From IMG/VR virus record IMGVR_UViG_3300037882_000695, positions 1 through 55,756 of that record: a stretch of DNA of 55,756 bases; one strand, written 5' to 3'. Within the stretch, counting starts at the first letter, position 1; each line of letters starts with the position of its first letter. Under the pieces are notes generated by a model, which saw nothing but the letters and a program-made list of their open reading frames with translations, was not told the DNA's origin and ran no database searches. The position numbers and the translations under genes are program-made. Positions 45,057 to 52,814 of this stretch are shown one piece after another. This DNA is from a virus.

Positions 45057-45500
45057 TCAGATTTCGCTTTCCATATTTGCTTTCAATGACTCTTGCTTTG
45101 CCTTCCACGCTTCCCAATTTGGACCTGGAAGGTAAGCAATCTTGCCGTCGCCCAATCCTTCGTATCCGGCAATCACGCCGTCGAAGAATAGTTTTCGGTC
45201 TTCAGGATCGTGAATGCCGAGCGAATCGGCCTTGTATGACAGCTCCAGTTTCGCGCGGTCTTCTGGCGTCATTGGCTTACACCTTGCCTCGCATTCGGCG
45301 TCTGCTGGTTTCGCCATTCCGAATTCCACGAGTCTCCAGCATTCTGGATGCTCATGAATCGTTCCTGCCGGGAAATACGCCTCTTCGCGCATTTCCCCTG
45401 TGCTCGCATTGCGAGACATCCGAGTTTTCGTTTTTGCAGCCTCTTCTGGAGTCAGCATTGACCGCTCAGTGTCGGCATCGACGAGGAATTCACATTTCAT
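45057..45500 (-). CDS. hypothetical tail-module protein
   Basis: A 147-aa protein with a middle Cys/His-containing region (HEHPECWRLVEFGMAKPAD, CEARC) and a helical C-terminus (NWEAWKAKQESLKANMESE). It lies between the tail tube gene and chaperone G. No family recognised; possibly a second chaperone or tail completion factor. Confidence 0.55.
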   Translation of the reverse strand: MKCEFLVDADTERSMLTPEEAAKTKTRMSRNASTGEMREEAYFPAGTIHEHPECWRLVEFGMAKPADAECEARCKPMTPEDRAKLELSYKADSLGIHDPEDRKLFFDGVIAGYEGLGDGKIAYLPGPNWEAWKAKQESLKANMESEI

Positions 45501-45515
45501 CGTGGATCAGCCTTG

Positions 45516-45920
45516 TCAGGATGGTGCGCCGCTGGTCGTGTACTCAACGTCAGCCATGATTGGCTTTCCAGGGTCGACCTTTTTGCCGATCGAGATACCG
45601 ACAACCGAATACACCGCGCTTGTCGGTCCTGCGTCGGTATACGTCACCTTGAAATTGTTTGGATTGGTGCGACTGGCAAGATTTGTGTACGTCGCATGGC
45701 TTGGATCATAAAAACCGCTGGTCTTTATCGTTGGCGGTTCCGTGTATCCAGTCCAGTCTTTTGTCTTGAATTGGCCGCCATCAAGAGTCACGGTATCAAC
45801 GACTTCATCCTTTTCGCCGCTGATATCGATAGAGGTAAGACCGGCCTGTGCGACATAGGCAGACGTGACGTATTGCGCGAACACGACACCCTTGCTTTTG
45901 CATTTGACGAGTGCTGGCAT
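45516..45920 (-). CDS. major tail (tube) protein
   Basis: A 134-aa beta-rich protein (KSKGVVFAQYVTSAYVAQ, GEKDEVVDTVTLDGGQFK, then TKDWTGYTEPPTIKTSGF). Size, position upstream of the G/GT genes and small polymeric tube-like fold all fit a siphovirus tube protein. It should hexamerise around the tape measure. Confidence 0.65.
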   Translation of the reverse strand: MPALVKCKSKGVVFAQYVTSAYVAQAGLTSIDISGEKDEVVDTVTLDGGQFKTKDWTGYTEPPTIKTSGFYDPSHATYTNLASRTNPNNFKVTYTDAGPTSAVYSVVGISIGKKVDPGKPIMADVEYTTSGAPS

Positions 45921-45922
45921 CG

Positions 45923-46321
45923 CTATTTTCCTTTACGAAGAATTGAATTGATTTTTTTTTGAGCAGCACGTTCCGCCGCGTTCAGTGCAATCGCCAACGC
46001 TGCTTCCATCGCCATCGAGATCGTGTGCCGCGCCACGATGTATTTCGTTCCAAGTTCCAAAAACACGCCGTGTGGACCTCGCCGACCTCGCACTGGCATA
46101 GCCAGCAGCCCAACTCTCGATATCAGTTGCTCGCCCTGCGTTTTGACGTATCCGCCGATTTCTTTTTTGATATTTCCGAGAGCGACATTTACCGCCGCTC
46201 GTTTCAACACCCCAACAAACGCCCACGATGCAGACCGCGCGATGTCAGATCCCGAACCTGCAACATCGTTCAAATCTTCCTGTATGGCGCTGATGTCCCG
46301 CAAAAATGTGTCATCGGCCAT
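45923..46321 (-). CDS. HK97 gp10-like / tail completion protein
   Basis: A 132-aa protein starting MADDTFLRDISAIQEDL; the ATG at 46321 overlaps the upstream TAA (TAATG). A helical N-terminal part is followed by RGRRGPHGVFLELGTKYIVARH and a final helix, the pattern of HK97-gp10-type head-tail connectors. Confidence 0.6.
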   Translation of the reverse strand: MADDTFLRDISAIQEDLNDVAGSGSDIARSASWAFVGVLKRAAVNVALGNIKKEIGGYVKTQGEQLISRVGLLAMPVRGRRGPHGVFLELGTKYIVARHTISMAMEAALAIALNAAERAAQKKINSILRKGK

Positions 46322-46776
46322 TAACTCGCTCCGACTTCGACTCGCAGGATGATTGACGCCAGAAACACGCCACGATCCCTCAGCGCGTCCTTGTCTGGTT
46401 TCTGCTTCGCATCCTGGTCGCATTCCCAGACCCTCACCCGCTTATCTGTCGTGTCGTAGTTATTGCATCTGTCAAACACCTGCCGCGTGAACAACTTCAA
46501 ATCGTCAATCGCTCGCGGTTCGATGTTCGTCAGCTTGGATCTAACGTAGATTCGTATCTCGTGGCTCGTAACATCCGTCACAGCGAGCGTTTCAACTCGC
46601 TGCTCTTCCGTCACTGGAACCACAGTCACCATGACGTGACTCGTCACATTTTCGAGCGGGTCGATTATCTCTTCCATGTACTCAGCATCGCTGAACGCAA
46701 TGCCATAATTCCCGCTGTTAATTCGTGCGATCAACGCTTGGCAGGCTTCGATGGACGGATCGATTGTGATCGTCAT
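46321..46776 (-). CDS. tail terminator-like protein
   Basis: A 151-aa protein of mixed alpha/beta type (EACQALIARINSGNYGI, VMVTVVPVTEEQRV, THEIRIYVRSK-like strands) resembling the gpU/tail-terminator fold. It follows connector genes and precedes the gp10-like gene. Probably stops tail tube growth at the head end. Confidence 0.55.
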   Translation of the reverse strand: MTITIDPSIEACQALIARINSGNYGIAFSDAEYMEEIIDPLENVTSHVMVTVVPVTEEQRVETLAVTDVTSHEIRIYVRSKLTNIEPRAIDDLKLFTRQVFDRCNNYDTTDKRVRVWECDQDAKQKPDKDALRDRGVFLASIILRVEVGAS

Positions 46777-47108
46777 TTCACGTCACTCGCTGTTGCATCG
46801 CCTGCGTAAAATGTGCACTCAACCTTCACTGCCTCTTTCATCTTAAAATGGATTTTCAATTCCATAACGCCAGATGGCTGTGGAATAGCACCCCAGATTC
46901 GTGTCAGAAGATCCTGGAATACTGGCTCCACCCACAATTCCTTTCCTGTCATGCCTGAGGAATATGTAACATCATTCCTGATCACCACCACACTTTCCGG
47001 GTGAACAACAATCGACAACGACGTAGCTGCATCACGCTGCACCTTCAGTAACTCACAAACTGCAACCAGCTCTGGCCATGCCCACATTTTTTTAGACGAT
47101 ACTTTCAC
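46773..47108 (-). CDS. minor head-tail connector protein
   Basis: A 111-aa protein with a helical front (MWAWPELVAVCELLKVQRD), strands in the middle and KVECTFYAGD at the end. Overlaps both neighbours by 4 bp. Assignment by position only. Confidence 0.5.
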   Translation of the reverse strand: MKVSSKKMWAWPELVAVCELLKVQRDAATSLSIVVHPESVVVIRNDVTYSSGMTGKELWVEPVFQDLLTRIWGAIPQPSGVMELKIHFKMKEAVKVECTFYAGDATASDVK

Positions 47109-47449
47109 GAATGCACCTGTTTCGCGTGGATGTGGATCATTCCACTACTCACATAAAAGCACTTGTCGCTCACCGGCTGAACCTCAAATGTACCTGTCAC
47201 ATTGGTCAGTCGATCAAACTTTTGCGGATCTCCAAATGACCCCATAGAAGCGTACTCACCGACAAATTCAACAAGCGATATTTCCGTGACCAGACCACTC
47301 CCGTTATCCGAGATAGCCGCAGAGTCGTCTCGAATAAACGTCATCGTCGTTGATGTCGCTCCGCGTGAGTATGTAAACGACTCGGCGAAGTGATCCGTCT
47401 GCAGAAACACCGTGCTGACGTGTTCTTCAATTTGCTGCGTCAGGCTCAT
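47105..47449 (-). CDS. head-tail connector protein
   Basis: A 114-aa protein: TQQIEEHVSTVFLQTDHFAE at the start is a helix typical of gpFII-like joiners, followed by beta strands (TYSRGATSTTMTFIRDD, FDRLTNVTGTFEVQPV). Its ATG lies 22 bp inside the preceding gene. Completes the head for tail attachment. Confidence 0.5.
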   Translation of the reverse strand: MSLTQQIEEHVSTVFLQTDHFAESFTYSRGATSTTMTFIRDDSAAISDNGSGLVTEISLVEFVGEYASMGSFGDPQKFDRLTNVTGTFEVQPVSDKCFYVSSGMIHIHAKQVHS

Positions 47450-47690
47450 TGGATTCCGATTCCGATTGCCGGTCGATCAGTTCAATCTTCCCGTTTTCTC
47501 TTACCTTGCAAAACCTCAGCGCCTGCCCGATGTCCTTTTCAATAAGTCTCGCGGTTCTTGGGTCGATCTCGACAGGTTCACCAGGGCTGAACACTAACTG
47601 CGACGGAACTTTGCCAATGATTACCGTGCGTCGAAACTGTCCCGGCCAGTTCTCGCGGAGAACTACCAGCGACCTTCCTTTATCTGCCAT
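47427..47690 (-). CDS. small virion-module protein
   Basis: An 87-aa protein with a beta-rich middle (RRTVIIGKVPSQLVFSPGEP) and a helical segment (RTARLIEKDIGQALRF). It directly follows a terminator-like hairpin after the capsid gene. Function unknown; probably a connector accessory. Confidence 0.5.
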   Translation of the reverse strand: MADKGRSLVVLRENWPGQFRRTVIIGKVPSQLVFSPGEPVEIDPRTARLIEKDIGQALRFCKVRENGKIELIDRQSESESNEPDAAN

Positions 47691-47714
47691 GTGACAATTC
47701 TCCTCAGGAGACTC

Positions 47715-47745
47715 AAAAGCAGGGGCGGGCCGAAGCCTACCCCTG
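47715..47745 (-). terminator. Rho-independent terminator after the capsid gene
   Basis: On the minus strand: CAGGGG-TA-GGC-TTCG-GCC-CG-CCCCTG followed by CTTTT. The TTCG tetraloop and the strong GC stem make it stable. It lies 22 bp after the capsid stop, so capsid mRNA can be made in excess over downstream connector genes. Confidence 0.65.
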
Positions 47746-47766
47746 TGAACATTCCATCGCCATCGA

Positions 47767-48693
47767 TCACGTAAATGTGGTCTGAACAGCGGTCCACCAA
47801 GCGAGATACCCGATGTTGTAGCGAGCCTCGGTCATGAATTTCACGTCCTTGACTTCAATATCATCCAGGCCCTTCATCTGCCGCGTCAGCGGTTCGCGCT
47901 TCTGGAACACCATCGGCTTAAGAATGGCGTTAGTGTTGAACAGGTAGAATACCGCTGCGTCAGTCAATTGTGGTGCAACAACAATCTTTGGAGCATCAAT
48001 AACGATGTTGGTGTTCCCGCCGCCGAACAGCGCAGACGTCAACCCTTCGTACGCTGCCAGTTCCATGTCTGGCGGAACCAAGCACACCAAGTCCGACATC
48101 TTCTTGATGGATGGCCGATTCAGGAACTTGCCTTGGTCGTTCTTGAACTTAATCATCGCGGTCCGCGCCGCATGAAACGCCGTGCGGAACTCGGCGGATG
48201 TTGGCGCTGTACCTGTCGCAGCGGTTGCCGTCAACGCGTTGCTTTGCGATCCACTATCACCCCACGAGTGATCTGAATCGAAGAAATACTGCCCATCGAA
48301 GCAGACACCGGAAGCCCCAGCCCCGTTTGTCAGCGCCGTAAAAAACAGCTCATCTGGGTGGAACGCGGCTTCCTCCCCGAGCGTTTCCATCAGCGGTCCG
48401 TACATCGCCATGCGATCATCGGCAATATCGGTTTTCTTGATGGCGAGGGACGATTCCCACAGCTTGTTTTCAATCGTGAACTTTCCGGCGCGGAGCTCCT
48501 TAAACTGACGGTCTCCGAGCCATTCACGAATGCCAGGCATATTGCCAAGCAGACCATATTCTTCGTTGAGTCCGTCGCTTGGTACTTCCGTGCAGAACAT
48601 CGGCCATAACGGATCTGCCGTCATGACGCGATTGTCGAATTTCTTGGTCAGAGACCGTAGCGTGACTACAGCCTTGGCGGTGTCGATTGCCAT
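47767..48693 (-). CDS. major capsid protein, Mu gpT-like
   Basis: A 308-aa protein. The pattern GLLGNMPGIREWLGDRQFKEL, then FTIENKLWESSLAIKKTDI and AAFHPDELFFTALTNGAG, then CFDGQYFFDSDHSW matches the gpT major head family of Mu-like phages. The rest continues with conserved beta segments to the end. It pairs with the decoration protein just upstream. The surrounding packaging genes are lambda-like, so the head module is a mosaic. Confidence 0.8.
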   Translation of the reverse strand: MAIDTAKAVVTLRSLTKKFDNRVMTADPLWPMFCTEVPSDGLNEEYGLLGNMPGIREWLGDRQFKELRAGKFTIENKLWESSLAIKKTDIADDRMAMYGPLMETLGEEAAFHPDELFFTALTNGAGASGVCFDGQYFFDSDHSWGDSGSQSNALTATAATGTAPTSAEFRTAFHAARTAMIKFKNDQGKFLNRPSIKKMSDLVCLVPPDMELAAYEGLTSALFGGGNTNIVIDAPKIVVAPQLTDAAVFYLFNTNAILKPMVFQKREPLTRQMKGLDDIEVKDVKFMTEARYNIGYLAWWTAVQTTFT

Positions 48694-48747
48694 GTGGGTT
48701 CCCTTTATGAACCCGTGTCAGGTAATAAATCTCAAACAAAACTCTGC

Positions 48748-48792
48748 GTCAGGTAAGCCGGGGCGATGCCTCGCTGGTCCGGCTCTCCTGAC
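48748..48792. other. long hairpin before the capsid gene
   Basis: GTCAGG-TA-AGCCGG (48748-48761) pairs with CCGGCT-CT-CCTGAC (48779-48792) around a 17-nt loop. It lies between the decoration and capsid genes (48694-48804), 55 bp upstream of the capsid ATG. It may stabilise capsid mRNA at its 5' end, act as an RNase processing site, or terminate some transcripts. Confidence 0.55.
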
Positions 48793-48804
48793 ACGGAGAC
48801 AGAA

Positions 48805-49404
48805 TTACTTCAAGCGGGCCTCGAGGTCGAGGACTCGCTGTTGCAGGTTTTTGATGACGTAGAGCAGGGTGATTGCTTCGGCTTGTGTTGCTAGTCCGTA
48901 CGGTGATGATGTGGTGAGCGCCTGAAGCGCGTAGTCTGGCGTCCCCGCCGCGTCCGCAATGGTGATTGTGGTGAGTGGCGCGACTTCCAGAGCCCCGACC
49001 CCACTCGGCTTGATAGCCACGATGTGTTTCGTGGAGCTAACGTACCGCACCACGGTACCGATGCGAACGCTGGTTGCGCCGAGTGCAACAACGCATGCGT
49101 AGTTGTCGTCTGCGTAAATCGGCATACCGACATCTGTTTGCGCGAATCCGGTGCCGACGAGTTCGAAGTTACCCTCGCGGTACACCTCAACTTCAATAGC
49201 GCCGTCTGCGCCGCTGGTGTTGTCTGCTTCGGCAACCGCAATGCCCACAAATGCGTTTACGCCAGTCGCTGTGACGTCACAGGCGTAGCCCGCTGCGTTC
49301 ACAAACACCAGTGTGCCCTGATAGATTCGCGTCGACTCTTCCACGGGGTAGGATGCTCGGACCCCATCCTGTCGCTTGATCATTTGATTGGCAGTGACTG
49401 CCAT
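48805..49404 (-). CDS. capsid decoration protein (DUF2190-like)
   Basis: A 199-aa protein. The first 120 residues (VEESTRIYQGTLVFVNAAGYACD, AFVGIAVAEADNTS, then VGMPIYADDNYACV) match the DUF2190/gpD-like decoration pattern, followed by a C-terminal helical coiled coil (TLLYVIKNLQQRVLDLEARL). It should stabilise the mature head. The coiled coil may trimerise it. Confidence 0.65.
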   Translation of the reverse strand: MAVTANQMIKRQDGVRASYPVEESTRIYQGTLVFVNAAGYACDVTATGVNAFVGIAVAEADNTSGADGAIEVEVYREGNFELVGTGFAQTDVGMPIYADDNYACVVALGATSVRIGTVVRYVSSTKHIVAIKPSGVGALEVAPLTTITIADAAGTPDYALQALTTSSPYGLATQAEAITLLYVIKNLQQRVLDLEARLK

Positions 49405-49459
49405 AATTCACGCTCCTTTGATGATTGAAAAACGAATGTGATTGCTCTTGTGGAGCGTG

Positions 49460-50635
49460 TTACGTGGCCTTCGTGAACTGCAGCGAGTCAAGACCATCGT
49501 CAATGCGTCGCATCTGGACATACTCATCTTCGGTGAAATCCTTGGCGTAGGCCGGAGTGTTCTTAAACTCCTGCCGATACTTGTCGTTACCGTCGTCCTT
49601 TTTCTTTTCGTCGCCAGCAGCTCCGCCTTCATCGCCGATTGGCTTTGAGTCAGCACAAAGCGCGGCGAACAGTTTCTGCTGCGCCAGTTCGATGGTCATT
49701 GCTTCGTCTTCGCACAACTTTGCGGCCATTCCTGGACGCTTGGCCTGCGCACAGAGAGCGGCAATTTTCGTTTGACGTTCACGCTCCTGCTTAACTCCCT
49801 GCGCTTTCATCTCTGCAGAGTCCACCTCTGTTTCGCCGCCTTTCTGTTCCGCAAGCAACGCCATCGCCGCCTCAAGATCAGACTTCAGTGACGCCAATTG
49901 AGATTCCAGGGAAGCGACTTGCGTTTTCAGGGTTTCGACATCCGGGCTAGCGCTCGTGGTGTCTGTCGTGCCTGCGCCACTCGTGGTGTCGGCCATTGTG
50001 ATGGTTCCTTTGAACTGAAAAGATTGCAGCCGCTGCTGAACCCACTCGGGAGCCTTCGCAAACTGCTTTAACTCGAAACTTGCCGAAAGAGCTTTGTTCG
50101 GCGAGATTGCGTCGATGAATCCCGCTTTTTTCGCGTCTTCAGCGGAATACCAGGTTTCCTGTTTCATCGCCGAGCGGATATCACTCTCCGACATTCGCGA
50201 CCGTGCGGCATAGATGCCAACGGAACTAGTTGTGACCGTTTCCAGCAACGCTGCCGTCGCCAGCATGTCGTCAGCAGTTCCAACGCTCACGCAGGACGGT
50301 TCATGAATCATAAAGATGGCATTTTCAGCCATCGTGATCACATCTCCCGCCATTGCAATTACTGTCGCAATCGAGGCCGCGATTCCATCAATGAACACGT
50401 TAATTTTCGCACCGTGGTTCTTCAGTGCGTTGTAGATCGTCAACCCTGCAAACACGTCTCCACCATTCGAGCTAATGCGAACATCAATGCTGTCTACTGG
50501 GCCAAGGCTGGCAAGTGATGTTGCAAAGCTGTTGGCTGACACTCCTCCACACACCCACCCCTCTCCAATGTCTTCGTAGATGACAATTTCCGCCGCTCTA
50601 TCGGCTTTCATCTGAATTCGGTTTAGTCCGCTCAT
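49460..50635 (-). CDS. ClpP-type head maturation protease with scaffold region
   Basis: A 391-aa protein. The S14/S49-type fold is clear: SIDVRISSNGGDVFAGLTIYN, then GIAASIATVIAMAGD with the nucleophile Ser (about residue 88) and FMIHEP with the His (about 111). After about residue 215 a coiled coil (VETLKTQVASLESQLASLKS) and an acidic tail form a probable scaffold, cut off after assembly. It is placed between portal and decoration genes as in lambda gpC. Confidence 0.8.
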   Translation of the reverse strand: MSGLNRIQMKADRAAEIVIYEDIGEGWVCGGVSANSFATSLASLGPVDSIDVRISSNGGDVFAGLTIYNALKNHGAKINVFIDGIAASIATVIAMAGDVITMAENAIFMIHEPSCVSVGTADDMLATAALLETVTTSSVGIYAARSRMSESDIRSAMKQETWYSAEDAKKAGFIDAISPNKALSASFELKQFAKAPEWVQQRLQSFQFKGTITMADTTSGAGTTDTTSASPDVETLKTQVASLESQLASLKSDLEAAMALLAEQKGGETEVDSAEMKAQGVKQERERQTKIAALCAQAKRPGMAAKLCEDEAMTIELAQQKLFAALCADSKPIGDEGGAAGDEKKKDDGNDKYRQEFKNTPAYAKDFTEDEYVQMRRIDDGLDSLQFTKAT

Positions 50636-52293
50636 GCCACAAGCTCCGTTTGCAGTTGGGATTGCTGGGCATTGACTGACTGTGCGTCTGCAATTGCCAT
50701 TTGGCTCGGGACAATTTTTCCATCACGTTCCATCGCGCGCTCTTTTGTTCGCTGCTTAAACACAACCTCAAGATCCTGTTGATCTTCGGCGAGCGTGTCC
50801 GCGACTGTCGCGAGGTTATTGTCAATTGCCGTCACCTTGGCGTTGATTTCTTCACCAGGCGTCAGCGCGTACGACCATCGCTGACCAGTCCATGTGTGCT
50901 GGTTGAACCAGAATCGATGGTCGCGATACGCCCGTGGGTCGATATTCACAGCGCCGACGATCACCGCTTCCTCAACCATCCGATTCCACCAGGGACACAG
51001 CAGCCCTTCGGCAATCAGCTTCTGGAAACTTCTCACGCTGAGTTTTGCGGAATTCAGAACGATGCGACCGCCAGCGAATGAGACGCCGCGCCAGTCCTTC
51101 ATGAGCATTTCGTACGGCCAGTTCAGCGCCGCCGCGATGGTTCGGTTGTTGTATTCGGCAAGTGATCCCACTGAGTTTGTTTTCGTGGGATTCGCAAAGA
51201 CGATTTCCTCGTTTTCGCCGATGTACTGAATGCGACCGGGGCTAAGATCCTGAATTCGCTGACCACTCGCATTTGTTGACGATGCGTTGCCGACAGCGCG
51301 GTCAAGGGGGTTCGTCTTCGTCTTCACGAACGCGCTGAAACACGCCTCAACCTGAGCGGCGATAATCCCGGCTTCCGACAGATCCTTGCCGTCTTTCGCA
51401 CGGTTAAGAGCGCGTGTCATCCACGGCAAACCGCGAGACTGCCCAGCGAACCACTCGACGAAGATGTGACAGACACGACTGGCGGGAACCAGTTCGTACT
51501 GCAGGTCAGTATCCTTGGTGTCGTACGGATGCGTTTTGCGAATCCAGTAGCCGACGATTTCTTTTCGCGCGTTGAACTGTACGCCCATTCGACACAACGT
51601 CCACGCGCGATCGAGTGGAACGCCAGACGTGATGAGATACGCTCGTGCTTCCGGCACGTTACTCGCAGATTCAAACGAAGATGGCGTTTCCAACCGATCA
51701 ACGTCAATCACCTCTACCACGAGAGGGACCGGTGCCTCAGCATGGGCGGTATCGCTGAACACAACCAATGCTTCGCCATCCGTATCGATGTTTCGGCAGA
51801 CAAGACAGGTCTTTGCCCACAGGCTTCGCTTGCGTCCACGGCAGGCGATTGGAGCCACCTGCGCGTAAACTCGTTCCAGTTGATTATTGATTTCCTCGGC
51901 CTGTGCGTCGTTAATCACGCCCGGAATGGCCGAGACGCGAGCCTGCACAGTGAACCCCGTTCCGACGACATGTTCAACGCGAGAGTCAATGGCACCGCCA
52001 ATAAAATCATTGCGGTACAGTTCGCGGCTGTTTCGGCGGGTTGTGTCGAGATCGATTTCCAGCGTAGAGTCTGCCGACAATCGCGAACCAATCCATCGAC
52101 CGGCGCGAAGCCGATCAGCTTCCGCAGACTCAAACGCGGATGACTGACGCGGTCGCTGACGGCGGAATTGTGAATCAGCATCTTGAGACGCCTCAAACAT
52201 CTTGCGGACAGCCATTCGTCGCGCACCCCACTCTGGAGCGATGGCATAAGCCATTGCGTCAAGAGCGTTATTGATGCTGCTGCGAATGTTCAT
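50632..52293 (-). CDS. portal protein, lambda gpB type
   Basis: A 553-aa protein. The lambda portal signature is visible: LDTTRRNSRELYRNDFIGGAI, then VARAQ-like and NEEIVFANPTKTNSVGSLAEY, WPYEMLMKDWRGVSFAGGR, and the C-terminal region VYKQRTKERA-like. It forms the 12-mer ring through which DNA enters and leaves the head. Start overlaps the joiner gene by 4 bp. Confidence 0.82.
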   Translation of the reverse strand: MNIRSSINNALDAMAYAIAPEWGARRMAVRKMFEASQDADSQFRRQRPRQSSAFESAEADRLRAGRWIGSRLSADSTLEIDLDTTRRNSRELYRNDFIGGAIDSRVEHVVGTGFTVQARVSAIPGVINDAQAEEINNQLERVYAQVAPIACRGRKRSLWAKTCLVCRNIDTDGEALVVFSDTAHAEAPVPLVVEVIDVDRLETPSSFESASNVPEARAYLITSGVPLDRAWTLCRMGVQFNARKEIVGYWIRKTHPYDTKDTDLQYELVPASRVCHIFVEWFAGQSRGLPWMTRALNRAKDGKDLSEAGIIAAQVEACFSAFVKTKTNPLDRAVGNASSTNASGQRIQDLSPGRIQYIGENEEIVFANPTKTNSVGSLAEYNNRTIAAALNWPYEMLMKDWRGVSFAGGRIVLNSAKLSVRSFQKLIAEGLLCPWWNRMVEEAVIVGAVNIDPRAYRDHRFWFNQHTWTGQRWSYALTPGEEINAKVTAIDNNLATVADTLAEDQQDLEVVFKQRTKERAMERDGKIVPSQMAIADAQSVNAQQSQLQTELVA

Positions 52294-52520
52294 CGGCGCG
52301 AGAACCCGGCAAGGTTATATGTGTCGCCACTGCTTGCGGCCCCGACTTCTTGCTGGAGATCACTTCGCATTTGTCGAAGTTTGTCCAGATCCGCTGCCGT
52401 GTAAGAGCGACCCGCAATCGTGTACGCCTGCGAGCCTGCAATGAGTGCCGCGATGGCCGAGTTCGTCAGAGACAGTAACTCAGCTGCAGAGTACTCGTAG
52501 GTAGCGGTGAGCTTGGCCAT
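52290..52520 (-). CDS. head-tail joining protein, gpW-like
   Basis: A 76-aa protein with two helices around a strand (ELLSLTNSAIAALIAGSQAY, TIAGRSYTAADLDKLRQMRSD), the size and layout of lambda gpW. It fills the portal after packaging and is located between terL and portal as in lambda. Confidence 0.75.
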   Translation of the reverse strand: MAKLTATYEYSAAELLSLTNSAIAALIAGSQAYTIAGRSYTAADLDKLRQMRSDLQQEVGAASSGDTYNLAGFSRR

Positions 52521-52577
52521 GTCGCCACTGTACGCGCATGGCCCCCCGCGAGAGAAGATGCGGTTTGATGGTCTGTA

Positions 52578-52811
52578 CTAGGTGTTGGTACGGCAGCCAT
52601 CGTCAATTATGCTGACGGGCCATTTGTTGTTGCCAGGCTTTCCGTGGCACTTTGCACACTCCAAGTACCGGATAACGTGCGAGTCGCTTTTTTTGTTGCA
52701 GTAGACTCGCATGCACCCCGTACATCCCTCGCAGTGACATCGATCACCGGGGAGTGGCCCGCCGTCGTCCCGCTTTTGAATCAACCGACTAAGCTGCAAT
52801 CGCGAAACCAT
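52578..52811 (-). CDS. 77-aa Cys-rich protein
   Basis: A small protein with CHCEGCTGCMRVYC and, later, ECAKCHGKPG, enough Cys for one or two zinc sites, plus a basic region. It lies between the large terminase and the joiner. Its role is unknown; a packaging accessory or HNH-like remnant is possible. Confidence 0.55.
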   Translation of the reverse strand: MVSRLQLSRLIQKRDDGGPLPGDRCHCEGCTGCMRVYCNKKSDSHVIRYLECAKCHGKPGNNKWPVSIIDDGCRTNT

Positions 52812-52814
52812 TTC

